Below are positions 35,576 through 43,572 of a DNA stretch of 64,000 bases, piece after piece (the first letter of the stretch is position 1; every line of letters starts with the position of its first letter). Made by a program: the position numbers and the translations under genes. Source of the stretch: Haloterrigena alkaliphila (GTDB lineage: Archaea; Halobacteriota; Halobacteria; Halobacteriales; Natrialbaceae); the NCBI RefSeq assembly GCF_017352155.2, contig NZ_CP071462.1, positions 3,534,001 through 3,598,000 of the forward strand. The letters run 5' to 3'. The notes below the pieces were generated by a model. It was not told the DNA's origin. It did not search any database and saw only the letters and a list, made by a program, of their open reading frames with translations.

Positions 35576-36567
35576 CGTCCTTCACCTTCGATGTTCGGAT
35601 CCAGTGCGTCGCGCAGCCAGTCGCCGAGCAGGTTGACGCTGATCACCGCCAGCACGATGCCGACACCGGGGAAGACCGAAACCCACGGCCGGCTCTGCAG
35701 GATGTCCTGTCCCCGCTCGATCTCGTAGCCCCACGAGAGCGTCGTTCCTGAGAAGCCGAGATACGCGAGCGAGGCCTCGAGCAGGATGACGGCCGCCACC
35801 TGAATCGTCGCGAGGACGATGATCGGCGTGAGGCTATTCGGTAATACGTGCTGGCGCAGGATCGTTCTATCGCTCGTCCCGAAGCTCTTCGCCGCCTTGA
35901 CGTACTCCTCGTTGCGGATCGACAGCGCCTCACCACGGGCGACGCGCGCGAACCAGACCCAGGTGACCAACGCCACGACGACCGTGACGGTACCCGGGAT
36001 GGGTATCGAGTCGGGCATGCCGCTGGCGAGGCCGAGCCGCACGATCGGATCGGGGACGTATATCGGCGATTGTCCGAACACTCCCAATAGCGCCAGGGCG
36101 AGGACGAGCGCCGGGAACGCGAGCATCGTATCCGCGATCCGCATCAGTCCGTCGTCGACGCGGCCGCCGTAGTAGCCGGCGCCGAGGCCGATTGGGACAC
36201 CGATCAGCACCGCCATCCCCGTGCCGAGGAGGCCGACCAGGAGCGATATCCGCGCGCCGTAGAGGAACCGTGAGTAGACGTCCTGTCCGACGTTGTTCGT
36301 CCCCAGAATGTGGTCACCGGTGGATTCGACCGTGACGCCGACGCGCTCGCCGTCCTGTACTATATCCGCCGTGTAGTCGGTGCCGAGCGGCGGGTACTGC
36401 GCGCCGTTCTCGTCGTAGTATCCCGTCCGCGTCGGGTCGTGCGTGGCCAGCACCGGCGCGAACACGGCCATGAAGACGAGCAGTAGCAGTAACGCGAGTC
36501 CGAGCTTCGGGAGCAGACTCCGTGAGAACGTCTGTTTGAGATTGGTCTTGACTCTCTCCGAGATCAT
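35572..36567 (-). CDS. Oligopeptide ABC transporter permease (OppC/DppC type)
   Basis: The protein has 331 residues. The N-terminal helix KLGLALLLLLVFMAVFAPVL is followed by an extracytoplasmic loop containing HDPTRTGYYDENG and ILGTNNVGQDVYSRF, the OppC hallmark. The EAA coupling loop is VARGEALSIRNEEYVKAAKS...HVLPNSLTPIIVLA. Five to six helices form one half of the membrane channel. The gene is fourth from the end of a five-gene operon and overlaps both neighbours by four bases. Confidence 0.9.
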   Translation of the reverse strand: MISERVKTNLKQTFSRSLLPKLGLALLLLLVFMAVFAPVLATHDPTRTGYYDENGAQYPPLGTDYTADIVQDGERVGVTVESTGDHILGTNNVGQDVYSRFLYGARISLLVGLLGTGMAVLIGVPIGLGAGYYGGRVDDGLMRIADTMLAFPALVLALALLGVFGQSPIYVPDPIVRLGLASGMPDSIPIPGTVTVVVALVTWVWFARVARGEALSIRNEEYVKAAKSFGTSDRTILRQHVLPNSLTPIIVLATIQVAAVILLEASLAYLGFSGTTLSWGYEIERGQDILQSRPWVSVFPGVGIVLAVISVNLLGDWLRDALDPNIEGEGR

Positions 36568-37553
36568 TCGTCTCTCACCTGTGGGTTGAGATAGTTGTAC
36601 AGCGAGTCGACGACGATGTTGATCGTCACGTACGCGATGGCGATGAACACGATGATCCCCTGCATGAGCGGCCAGTCTCGAGCCCCGAGCGCGTCGATAA
36701 GCCGGAGTCCGAGCCCCGGCCAGTTGAACACGGTCTCCGTAATGACCGCACCGCCGAGCAGCGTGCCGAGCTGGAGGCCGAGAACGGTGATGATCGGAAT
36801 CATCGTGTTTCGCAGCACGTGTTTGTACCGCACGAGCACCGACGGCAGCCCCTTCGCCCGGCTCGCCGTGACGTAGGGCTTGCCGAGTTCGTCGACCATT
36901 CCGCTCCGGGTGAGGCGAGTGATGAGCGCCGTGAAGTACGTCCCCAGCGTGAGCGCTGGGAGCGTGATGTGTTGCAACCAGACCAGCAGATCGTAGACCG
37001 AACCGTACTGGATCACCGTCATGACGGCCTGTCCGAACCCGACCGGTCGTCTCCCGGTCGGGAAAATGCCGAGAGACACGCTCAGCAGCAGGATTAGCAT
37101 GAGCCCGAGCCAGAAGTTGGGCGTCGAGATGCCGAGCAGCGAGAACATCGTCGCACCGTAGTCGGCGGGCTCGTTCCGGCGGGTCGCCGAGACGACGCCC
37201 AGCGGAATCGCGATGACGATCGCGACGATCGTCGCGGCCACCGCGAGTTCGATCGTGGCCGGAATGCGCTCGATCACCATCGCTTCGACTTCCCGGTTCG
37301 ACTGCCAGGAGTAGCCGAGGTCACCGACGATCATCCCCTGGAGGTAGTCGAAGTACTGGACGTAGATCGGTTCGTTCAGTCCCTCCTGTTCGCGAACGCG
37401 TTCGATGAGTTCCTGCGTCGCGCCCTGTCCGAGCATCATGGTCGCCGGATCGCCCGGTGACACCGTCCGGAGTCCGAACATGATCGTGACAACTCCCCAG
37501 ATGACGAATACGCCCTGTAATATTCGTCGTACGAGGAACTTCCCCATCGTCAT
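36564..37553 (-). CDS. Oligopeptide ABC transporter permease (OppB/DppB type)
   Basis: The protein has 329 residues. It opens with KFLVRRILQGVFVIWGVVTI, the typical OppB first helix, then GDPATMMLGQGATQELIERV and the YLQGMIVGDLGYSW motif. The EAA loop is RSGMVDELGKPYVTASRAKG...HVLRNTMIPII. An in-frame ATG two codons downstream (MGKF, 37547) is an equally good start. It is partner to the OppC-type permease. It follows the substrate-binding protein gene by 87 bases. Confidence 0.9.
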   Translation of the reverse strand: MTMGKFLVRRILQGVFVIWGVVTIMFGLRTVSPGDPATMMLGQGATQELIERVREQEGLNEPIYVQYFDYLQGMIVGDLGYSWQSNREVEAMVIERIPATIELAVAATIVAIVIAIPLGVVSATRRNEPADYGATMFSLLGISTPNFWLGLMLILLLSVSLGIFPTGRRPVGFGQAVMTVIQYGSVYDLLVWLQHITLPALTLGTYFTALITRLTRSGMVDELGKPYVTASRAKGLPSVLVRYKHVLRNTMIPIITVLGLQLGTLLGGAVITETVFNWPGLGLRLIDALGARDWPLMQGIIVFIAIAYVTINIVVDSLYNYLNPQVRDE

Positions 37554-37640
37554 ACGAACGTATTACCTTCAGTCATTGAAACGGATCGAGTGAATCGAGG
37601 AAGCGATACTTACGCTTCCGTTTTGGCCGACGGTCGATAC

Positions 37641-39242
37641 TTACGCGTCCATCTCCCAGATGTAGATGGTCTCGTCCTCGCGCGGCTCCCACGAGATCTG
37701 CTCTCTGACGCCGTAGATGCTCTCCTGGGTGTGAAGGAACAGGAACGGCGCCTTCTCGTGGGCCAGCTGGTTGACTTCCTCGAGTTGCGCGCGTCGCTCG
37801 TCCGGGTCTTCGATCTGCTGACTCTCCAGAATAGCGTCGCTGAGCTCCTCGTCGTCGAACGTGCGCGACTCGTTGTCTGGGATCGTGAAGAAGCCCTGGA
37901 CACCGTAGTCGGTGTCGCCGGTGATGGTCCCCCAGCCGATGAGGTAGAACGGAATCTCGATGACGTCGGGGTCGACGCCGGCCGAGTTCGCGTCGGAGAC
38001 GATACCGAACTCCACGAGATTCGCCTCGCAGCTGACGTTCTCGAGCTGGTCGATCTGGTCGGCGACCGTCTCGCCGACCTCGGCGTCGTTCAGGTACCGA
38101 CCCTGCGGGACGGTGAGTTCGATCTCCACGCCGCCGTAGCCGCTCTCCTCAACGAGGCTCTCGGCCATTCCGACGTCCTGTTCGTAGGGCTCGATCTCGT
38201 CGTTGAAGCCGTTGATTCCGGGAGCGACCGGCTGTCCGCGCGCTTCGCCGTAGCCGCTGAGCACCGAGTTGACGATCGCCTCGTTGTCGACGGCGTAGTT
38301 CATCGCTTGGCGGAACTCCTGACTGTCGAACGGTTCGACCGTGTTCTTCATCGGGCAGAAGATGTTCCGGAAGCTCGTCACCCGTCTGATCTCGATGTCG
38401 TCGGCATCGTCGACGGTTCCGACGTCCTCCGGGAGGATGTTGATCGTGAGGTCCGTCTCGTCCGTTCGCAGCGAGTTCACGCGCCCGCTGGATTCGCCGT
38501 CGGCGTTGAAGATCACCGTCTCGAACGGTGGCTCGTCGCCCCAGTAGTCGTCGAAGCGCTCGAGGACGATCTCCTCGCCCGACGTGAAGTCGGTGACCTG
38601 ATAGGGTCCGGTTCCGTTGAAGTCCTCCGGATCGGCACCGGAGATGGCCCCGTTCTCGGCGTCGTGGTTCTCGATCGCCCACTCCATGTTCATCGCGCGA
38701 GCGTAGTTCCCGAATTCGAATTCCGCGAGCCCCGGTGCGGCGCCGTACCCGACGGCGACCGTCGTGTCGTCGAGCGCTTCCGCGCCCTCGATCGAGCCGA
38801 GGCCGTACGCGCCGATGTCGCTGACGACGCCCATCTCGGGGTCGACCGTGCGGTTGATCGTCCACGCGACGTCCTCTGCGGTCAGGTCGTCGCCGTTGTG
38901 GAAGACGACGTCGTCTCGCAGGGAGAGTTCGGTGACGCCCTCTCCCTCCTGAATCTCCCAGTCCTCGACGACGCGGGGAAAGATCCCTTCACCGGGTTCG
39001 AAGTCGAACAGCGGCTCGTAGATGTGGTCGTAGACGTCGAAGTAGTCCCCGGTAATGTGGTCGAGCGGATCGATCGTGTCGGGGAACTGCGACAGCGTGA
39101 TGGTCAGTTCGTCGATCTCGTCGTCGCCGGAGGATGGATCGTCGAGACAGCCCGCGATCGCCGCGAGTCCTGCGATGCTCGTCGCGGCACCGGTTCGTTT
39201 GAGGAGCGCCCGGCGTTCGAGTGAATTATTGACACCCTGCAT
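37641..39242 (-). CDS. Oligopeptide/dipeptide ABC transporter substrate-binding lipoprotein (SBP family 5)
   Basis: The protein has 533 residues. The Tat signal (ERRALLKRTGAATS) is followed by a lipobox ending AIAGC at about 31-32, so it is a Tat-exported, membrane-anchored lipoprotein as usual in haloarchaea. Family 5 features are DPLDHITGDYFDVYDHIYEP, FPRVVEDWEI, LRDDVVFHNGDDLTAEDVAW and GTGPYQV. It captures peptides or a similar solute and delivers it to the permeases encoded downstream. A strong TATA box about 26 bases before the ATG suggests a leaderless, highly expressed transcript. It is the first gene of the operon. Confidence 0.92.
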   Translation of the reverse strand: MQGVNNSLERRALLKRTGAATSIAGLAAIAGCLDDPSSGDDEIDELTITLSQFPDTIDPLDHITGDYFDVYDHIYEPLFDFEPGEGIFPRVVEDWEIQEGEGVTELSLRDDVVFHNGDDLTAEDVAWTINRTVDPEMGVVSDIGAYGLGSIEGAEALDDTTVAVGYGAAPGLAEFEFGNYARAMNMEWAIENHDAENGAISGADPEDFNGTGPYQVTDFTSGEEIVLERFDDYWGDEPPFETVIFNADGESSGRVNSLRTDETDLTINILPEDVGTVDDADDIEIRRVTSFRNIFCPMKNTVEPFDSQEFRQAMNYAVDNEAIVNSVLSGYGEARGQPVAPGINGFNDEIEPYEQDVGMAESLVEESGYGGVEIELTVPQGRYLNDAEVGETVADQIDQLENVSCEANLVEFGIVSDANSAGVDPDVIEIPFYLIGWGTITGDTDYGVQGFFTIPDNESRTFDDEELSDAILESQQIEDPDERRAQLEEVNQLAHEKAPFLFLHTQESIYGVREQISWEPREDETIYIWEMDA

Positions 39243-39263
39243 AACACATAGGTGTCTGAGGTA

Positions 39264-39274
39264 TTATTTATAAA
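39264..39274 (-). promoter_or_regulatory. TATA box of oligopeptide transporter operon
   Basis: It reads TTTATAAATAA on the minus strand, the strongest TATA in the window. It is centred about 27 bases before the substrate-binding protein's ATG, predicting a leaderless mRNA. Confidence 0.6.
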
Positions 39275-39412
39275 TGTTGGTAACGAGTAGACGATTATTA
39301 GTATCGGACCGAGAGACGGGATTTATAATACAATAGTGTACGGATTCGTACAGTAAACCACAACTAATCTACGTCCGACCGCAGCGTTACCGAACCTGCA
39401 TCCTGCCATAAC

Positions 39413-39421
39413 TTTAAGAAA
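39413..39421 (+). promoter_or_regulatory. TATA-like element of rnhA
   Basis: ACTTTAAGA is centred about 26 bases upstream of the rnhA ATG, which again predicts a transcript starting at the start codon. Confidence 0.45.
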
Positions 39422-39442
39422 GCTACGAATCATAGAGCTAGT

Positions 39443-40081
39443 ATGGCCGCTCACGGCCGGTCCGCACTGCGGGACCTGTTCGACGAGTCGCCCACACCCC
39501 ACATCGCCCACCCCCCGCGAACCCATCACCGTGACTTCTACGTCGCCACCGACGGGTCTTTCCGGGAATCGGGCGGTGGACTGGGCGCCGTCATCGAAAC
39601 GCGCGACGGCACCCGCGTCGCACGCGTCGCGACCGCGGACGCGCCGCCGGACAACAACGTCGCCGAGTATCGGGCGCTCCACCTCGGCCTCGACGTCCTG
39701 GCCGCGCGCGCACCGCGCGACGCCTGCATCGGCGTCCTCGTCGACCACGACGCGCTCGCGAGTAACGTCAACAGCACCATTCTCGCGACGAACCATCCGG
39801 ACGGGAAGCCGCCGCGTCCCGTCTCCGTCCCGCCCGCGACGCACTATCACTGGCGGGGCATTCAGGCGCGACTCAACGGGTTCGGCGAAGTCCGGGTTGC
39901 GCGCATCGACAGCGATCAGAACCCCGCGCATCCGCTCGCGAACGCCCCCGAACGCTACCGGCACGTCAACCGGGAACCCGACCGCTGCGTCCTTCCGGAG
40001 ACGCCGGAGCCGGCCGCGGGCGAGTTCCCGCCGCCGTCCCGTGCCGACCGCAACGGCGGCAGCGGACGCGCCTCGGACTGA
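39443..40081 (+). CDS. rnhA: Ribonuclease HI
   Basis: The protein has 212 residues. The RNase H fold occupies about 28-165. The first catalytic Asp is in FYVATDGSFRESGGG, the Glu in NNVAEYRALHLGLDVL, the second Asp in IGVLVDHDALASNVN, and the final Asp in ARIDSDQNPAHPLAN. It cleaves RNA in RNA:DNA hybrids. The short N-terminal extension and acidic Pro-rich C-terminal tail fit haloarchaeal RNase HI. It is followed by the DUF2240 gene on the same strand with a 77-base gap. Confidence 0.88.
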   Translation: MAAHGRSALRDLFDESPTPHIAHPPRTHHRDFYVATDGSFRESGGGLGAVIETRDGTRVARVATADAPPDNNVAEYRALHLGLDVLAARAPRDACIGVLVDHDALASNVNSTILATNHPDGKPPRPVSVPPATHYHWRGIQARLNGFGEVRVARIDSDQNPAHPLANAPERYRHVNREPDRCVLPETPEPAAGEFPPPSRADRNGGSGRASD

Positions 40082-40158
40082 TTCCCGTCGGCGTCCGGGA
40101 TCGCCCCGCCGGCGCGGAACCGCCACCGTTATCTCGTCGTTCGCGCGATGCACATTCT

Positions 40159-40617
40159 ATGAGCCTCCGCGTCGCGGTCGCCGCTCCGTTCATCCAGAAC
40201 GGGACCCGGCGCCTCCAGGAGAACGAGTTCGTCGTCGCGCTCTCGCTCGACCGCGACTGGTTCTCCCCCGACCAGTCCAAACGCCTGATCGACGTCGCGA
40301 CCCAGGACGGCCTCCTCGAGCGCACCGACGACGGCCTCGAGGCGACGTTCGATCCCTCGGACGTCACCGTCCCCGACGAGTTCGTCCCCGACGAGGACCT
40401 CCTGCGGGAGCGCTCCGCGTTCGAGCGCGTCCTGGATACGCTCGTCGCCGAAGGCGTGGAGAAACACGAGGCCGTCGGGGCGATCAACACGCTCCAGCAG
40501 GAACTCGGCCTCACCATCGAGGCCGCCGCCGTGGTCTACGCCCGTCGCGAGGGCGTCGACGTGAGCGACCTCGTCCCCGTCGCGCGAGCGGCGCTCGAGG
40601 AAGCCGAAGGGGGTTAG
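40159..40617 (+). CDS. DUF2240 family protein
   Basis: The protein has 152 residues. It starts SLRVAVAAPFIQNGTRRLQE and contains LDRDWFSPDQSKRLIDVAT, QDGLLERTDDGLEATFDPS and a helical C-terminal part (FERVLDTLVAEGVEKHEAVG, GLTIEAAAVVYARREGVDVS). This is the conserved archaeal DUF2240. Part of it looks like a winged helix, but no function is established. It precedes a small unknown gene by 24 bases and probably shares its transcript. Confidence 0.85.
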   Translation: MSLRVAVAAPFIQNGTRRLQENEFVVALSLDRDWFSPDQSKRLIDVATQDGLLERTDDGLEATFDPSDVTVPDEFVPDEDLLRERSAFERVLDTLVAEGVEKHEAVGAINTLQQELGLTIEAAAVVYARREGVDVSDLVPVARAALEEAEGG

Positions 40618-40641
40618 TCCCCGGCGAACCGATCGACGCGC

Positions 40642-41034
40642 ATGGTCGAGGAGCGCATCACCGACGGCCGCCGGATCGCCGAACTGCTCGCCTCCGAACT
40701 CGAGGGCCGCGAGGACGGCGGCCTCGAGTCCATCGCCGTCGCGAACGCCGACCGCGACGTCGAACCGACGGCCGACGGTTCGCGCGCGTACGACATTACT
40801 CGCGACGACGAGCGGATCGCCCGGGTCTTCGTCCACGAGGACCGGGCTCACCTCGAGTTCGAGACCGAACCGGAGGTCGCGGCCGGGGCGGCCGACGAGG
40901 CCGACTTGCGCGTGCGACCGAAGGCGACCAGACCGCCGACAACGCTGGTGTTCCTCGAGAGCGGCGCGGAAGTCAAGCGAGCGTCGGACGTCGTGCAGAC
41001 CGTCAGTCGATCGCTATCGGCTGACGGGCGCTAA
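40642..41034 (+). CDS. Hypothetical haloarchaeal protein
   Basis: The protein has 130 residues. It opens with RRIAELLASELEGREDGGLE, a helix, followed by beta strands (LESIAVANADRDVEP, RIARVFVHEDRAHLEFETE). A segment RVRPKATRPPTTLVFLESGA leads to a final helix VVQTVSRSLSADG. I do not recognise the family. The even alpha/beta pattern and normal codon use support a real gene. It is probably co-transcribed with the DUF2240 gene just upstream. Confidence 0.65.
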   Translation: MVEERITDGRRIAELLASELEGREDGGLESIAVANADRDVEPTADGSRAYDITRDDERIARVFVHEDRAHLEFETEPEVAAGAADEADLRVRPKATRPPTTLVFLESGAEVKRASDVVQTVSRSLSADGR

Positions 41035-41259
41035 GGCGGTTCGGAGTGGCGGATGGTGTCAACGTTGGCTCCGAAACTCGCGTTCGGTACAGATCAGACA
41101 GGTAACTAAACAGGAATCGATACCTCCGATAGTTGCCAAGAACGGCGTTCTGAAGAGGGAGCATCGATTCACCACGACGACTTTCTGTTCCCGAATTCTG
41201 AACCGAACCAGCCGTACAGTAAGAGTGGAACGGAACGTCGGAATTCTCTCCGTAACCGA

Positions 41260-42546
41260 TCAATCGGTGTCAGTGGTCTGCGAAGCGAACCGATCAACCA
41301 CTTCGTGTTGCGTGGTACTGGTCAACGAGTTCGAACTCCCTTGCTGAGTGACCACACTGGGAACGCTCGATGATTCAACACGAGAGGAGAGCGTGAACGA
41401 AAACGTCGATCCTTCACCGGGATCCGAATCGACCCAGATCTCCCCGCCGTGGCGCTCGACGATCCGTTTGCACAGTGCCAGTCCGATTCCCGAGCCGGTA
41501 TGTTCCTCGATCGAGTGAAGCCGCTGAAAGATATCGAAAATTCGGTCAGAATCTTCGACATCAATCCCAACTCCCTCATCTCGAACTGAAACCGTCCATT
41601 CTTCCCCGTCCTGTGCCGCCGATACGTGTATCCGTGGCGGGTCTTCGCCGCTGTAGTCGATCGCGTTGCTCAGCAAATTCTGGAACAGTTGTTGGAGTTG
41701 TCTGCCGTCGCCTTCGATCGTAGGCAGCGACTCTCGTGTGATCGTAGCGTCGGTCTCTTCGATCTTGAACTGGAGGTCAGCGAGAACGTCGTCGAGAACG
41801 GCGTCCAGATCGACGTCCTCGAACGAGTCCCCTTGCGTTTCGACCCGCGAATATTCGAGGAGACCGTCGATCATGTCACTCATACGTTCGGCGCCGTCGA
41901 CGGCGAAATCGATGAACTCCTGGAAATCTTCGTCGAATTCGTCCCCGTACCGACTCTCGGCGAGTTCCAGATAGCGCGTCACCATACGGAGTGGTTCCTG
42001 CAAGTCGTGAGAGGCCGCGTACGCGAACTGCTCCAATTGCTCGTTCGAATCCCGTAGCTGGTCGACCGCCTCCTCGAGCTGCCGTTCGGTTCGTCGTAAC
42101 GTTTCGTTTCGCTCCTCGAGCGTTTGGGCGTGGGTCAGCGCCTGAGCGTTGTTCACGCCGATCCCCAGCCCTGCAATCGAGCCAATCGATAACAGGACTG
42201 CTTGTGTCCCAAACGTGAAATTGACATCGACGCCGGGATGGAGGACACGCAATCCGAGGACGATACCCATGACGACGACACCACCAACGGTCCACGCCAC
42301 GATCCGTGGATAGAACCTGGATTTGATAGAAGAGGTCGGTAACCAGAGCCCGGTATACAGCATCACGAGTCCTGGCACGCTGAGAAGGATCAAATCGATT
42401 CCCGCTTCTAAAAGGCTCCCGCTACTTGTCACCGTGGTAACTGATCTGCCAATCGCGAACATGAGAAGCAGGACGCCTACTGCAAGAATAACGCGGTACC
42501 AGTAGCTCAGATCATCCTGAGGTGATTCGTTGGGACTCCCGCTCAT
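41260..42546 (-). CDS. Membrane sensor histidine kinase
   Basis: The protein has 428 residues. There are four to five N-terminal helices (about 15-135, e.g. VILAVGVLLLMFAIG and SVPGLVMLYTGLWLP) and a coiled linker RNETLRRTERQLEEAVDQLR. The HisKA helix has the phospho-His in YAASHDLQEPLRMV. The HATPase domain has N-box LFQNLLSNAIDYS, G1 DEGVGI, and G2 GSGIGLALCKRIVERHGG. The Ser/Thr-rich tail is extra. The catalytic part closely resembles the kinase at 63186-63998. Base composition is AT-richer than average. A Bat-type regulator is adjacent upstream. Confidence 0.9.
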   Translation of the reverse strand: MSGSPNESPQDDLSYWYRVILAVGVLLLMFAIGRSVTTVTSSGSLLEAGIDLILLSVPGLVMLYTGLWLPTSSIKSRFYPRIVAWTVGGVVVMGIVLGLRVLHPGVDVNFTFGTQAVLLSIGSIAGLGIGVNNAQALTHAQTLEERNETLRRTERQLEEAVDQLRDSNEQLEQFAYAASHDLQEPLRMVTRYLELAESRYGDEFDEDFQEFIDFAVDGAERMSDMIDGLLEYSRVETQGDSFEDVDLDAVLDDVLADLQFKIEETDATITRESLPTIEGDGRQLQQLFQNLLSNAIDYSGEDPPRIHVSAAQDGEEWTVSVRDEGVGIDVEDSDRIFDIFQRLHSIEEHTGSGIGLALCKRIVERHGGEIWVDSDPGEGSTFSFTLSSRVESSSVPSVVTQQGSSNSLTSTTQHEVVDRFASQTTDTD

Positions 42547-42614
42547 TACATCTCACGAAAATCCCCTATGAGGTTTAGCGTGGCTTTTGCGTTTCCAATA
42601 CGCTTTTAAGGCAC

Positions 42615-43274
42615 CTACTGGGTTTGAGGTTCAACATCAGAGAGCGTACTCCCGAGGATGTGCTTTATCCCGCGCCGGAGACGAGAGGCGACGGCCTGGT
42701 GTGAGATGTCGAGTTCGCTGCCGAGACCCTCCATCGTTACGTCGCGCGGGGAGTTGAAGTACCCCCGATTGTAGGCAAGTACCAGTGCCTCTTGCTGGGC
42801 TTCGGTCAATGCCGCCTCGGTCGTCGTCTCGATCGGCGTGAGCGCGCGCAACTCCGTCAACGTGATTGGTATATTCAACTCTCGACAACGAGATTGAAAG
42901 TTAGAGATGTCGCTTCGAGCGTCCCCGCGGATCTCGAACGTCCACTGCTGATTCGTGCCGGTGGCTTTGATGAGCGCGATTTTCGTTTCCGTCAACGTAG
43001 TCAGAACGTCGTCGTAGTCCAACGCCCACTCCACGCGTAGCAGATATTCGTCCGCGACGGAATCGACGAGTTCGATCCGTTCGACGCCCGGATGCTCCCG
43101 AAACGTTCCTTCGATATCGTCAACTGGCGTTCCCCGGACCCAGAAATACGGAATCACGACATCGCGGGCAGGAATAATTCGCTCCAGTTCAACCGTCACG
43201 TCCGGTAATTGTTCGAACACCGTCCCCAAGGGGAACTGGTCAGACGGAACCGTAAAGGTAGCCTCGGTAGCCAT
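42615..43274 (-). CDS. Bat-type HTH_10 transcriptional regulator
   Basis: The protein has 219 residues from ATG 43272-43274 (MATEATF). It is a clear paralogue of the protein at 17783-18433, with near-identical blocks (FPLGTVFEQLPDVTVELERI, VVIPYFWV, WTFEIRG). The C-terminal HTH_10 starts LTEAQQEALVLAYNRGYFNS and ends LDISHQAVASRLRRGIK. It is followed on the same strand by a histidine kinase after a 68-base gap. A TATA-like GTATTTAC near 43299-43306 suggests an almost leaderless mRNA. An in-frame ATG at 43325 lies upstream of that TATA. Confidence 0.87.
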   Translation of the reverse strand: MATEATFTVPSDQFPLGTVFEQLPDVTVELERIIPARDVVIPYFWVRGTPVDDIEGTFREHPGVERIELVDSVADEYLLRVEWALDYDDVLTTLTETKIALIKATGTNQQWTFEIRGDARSDISNFQSRCRELNIPITLTELRALTPIETTTEAALTEAQQEALVLAYNRGYFNSPRDVTMEGLGSELDISHQAVASRLRRGIKHILGSTLSDVEPQTQ

Positions 43275-43296
43275 CGTCCGAACTGTCGCGTCCCGG

Positions 43297-43315
43297 CCGT
43301 AAATACTCATTACGG
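43297..43315. promoter_or_regulatory. TATA-like element inside a 6-bp inverted repeat
   Basis: CCGTAA and TTACGG flank the TATA-like GTATTTAC (minus strand) of the Bat-type gene. The repeat could compete with TATA-binding protein, which is an inference from position only. Confidence 0.35.
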
Positions 43316-43396
43316 AAGTGTGCAACCAGGTCGCGAACTAATCTCAACTCCTTTGTGCCACCTCTTAATTTGTAGTATACACGCCCTGTATTCTGC

Positions 43397-43415
43397 ACCG
43401 TATTTTAAATACGGT
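43397..43415. repeat. 19-base palindrome in AT-rich intergenic island
   Basis: ACCGTATTT-T-AAATACGGT has 9-bp arms without mismatch. It lies in a conspicuously AT-rich stretch (about 43330-43460) between the Bat-type gene and the beta-helix gene's stop. It could be an operator or a terminator stem. Confidence 0.45.
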
Positions 43416-43572
43416 AGATATATCGTAGAATTATCGACGATCAATAAGCGCTGAAATGTGCCAACATCCCGATTAACTGATTCCACTGTCGCGTCGAATG
43501 AGAAGCCCGACGCCTCCGTACTGCGACGAAACCGAAAACGAACCGCGAGCCGCCAGTCACCGACGCAACCGA

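Noticed and set aside
39531-41024. Long plus-strand arginine-rich frame over rnhA and the DUF2240 gene
   Set aside because: It is a shadow of the real genes, which carry recognisable domains in other frames.
41003-41263. Minus-strand frame of 86 residues between the DUF2240 partner gene and the kinase
   Set aside because: It lacks a domain, overlaps the preceding gene's end and has unbalanced composition. The gap is probably promoter and terminator sequence.
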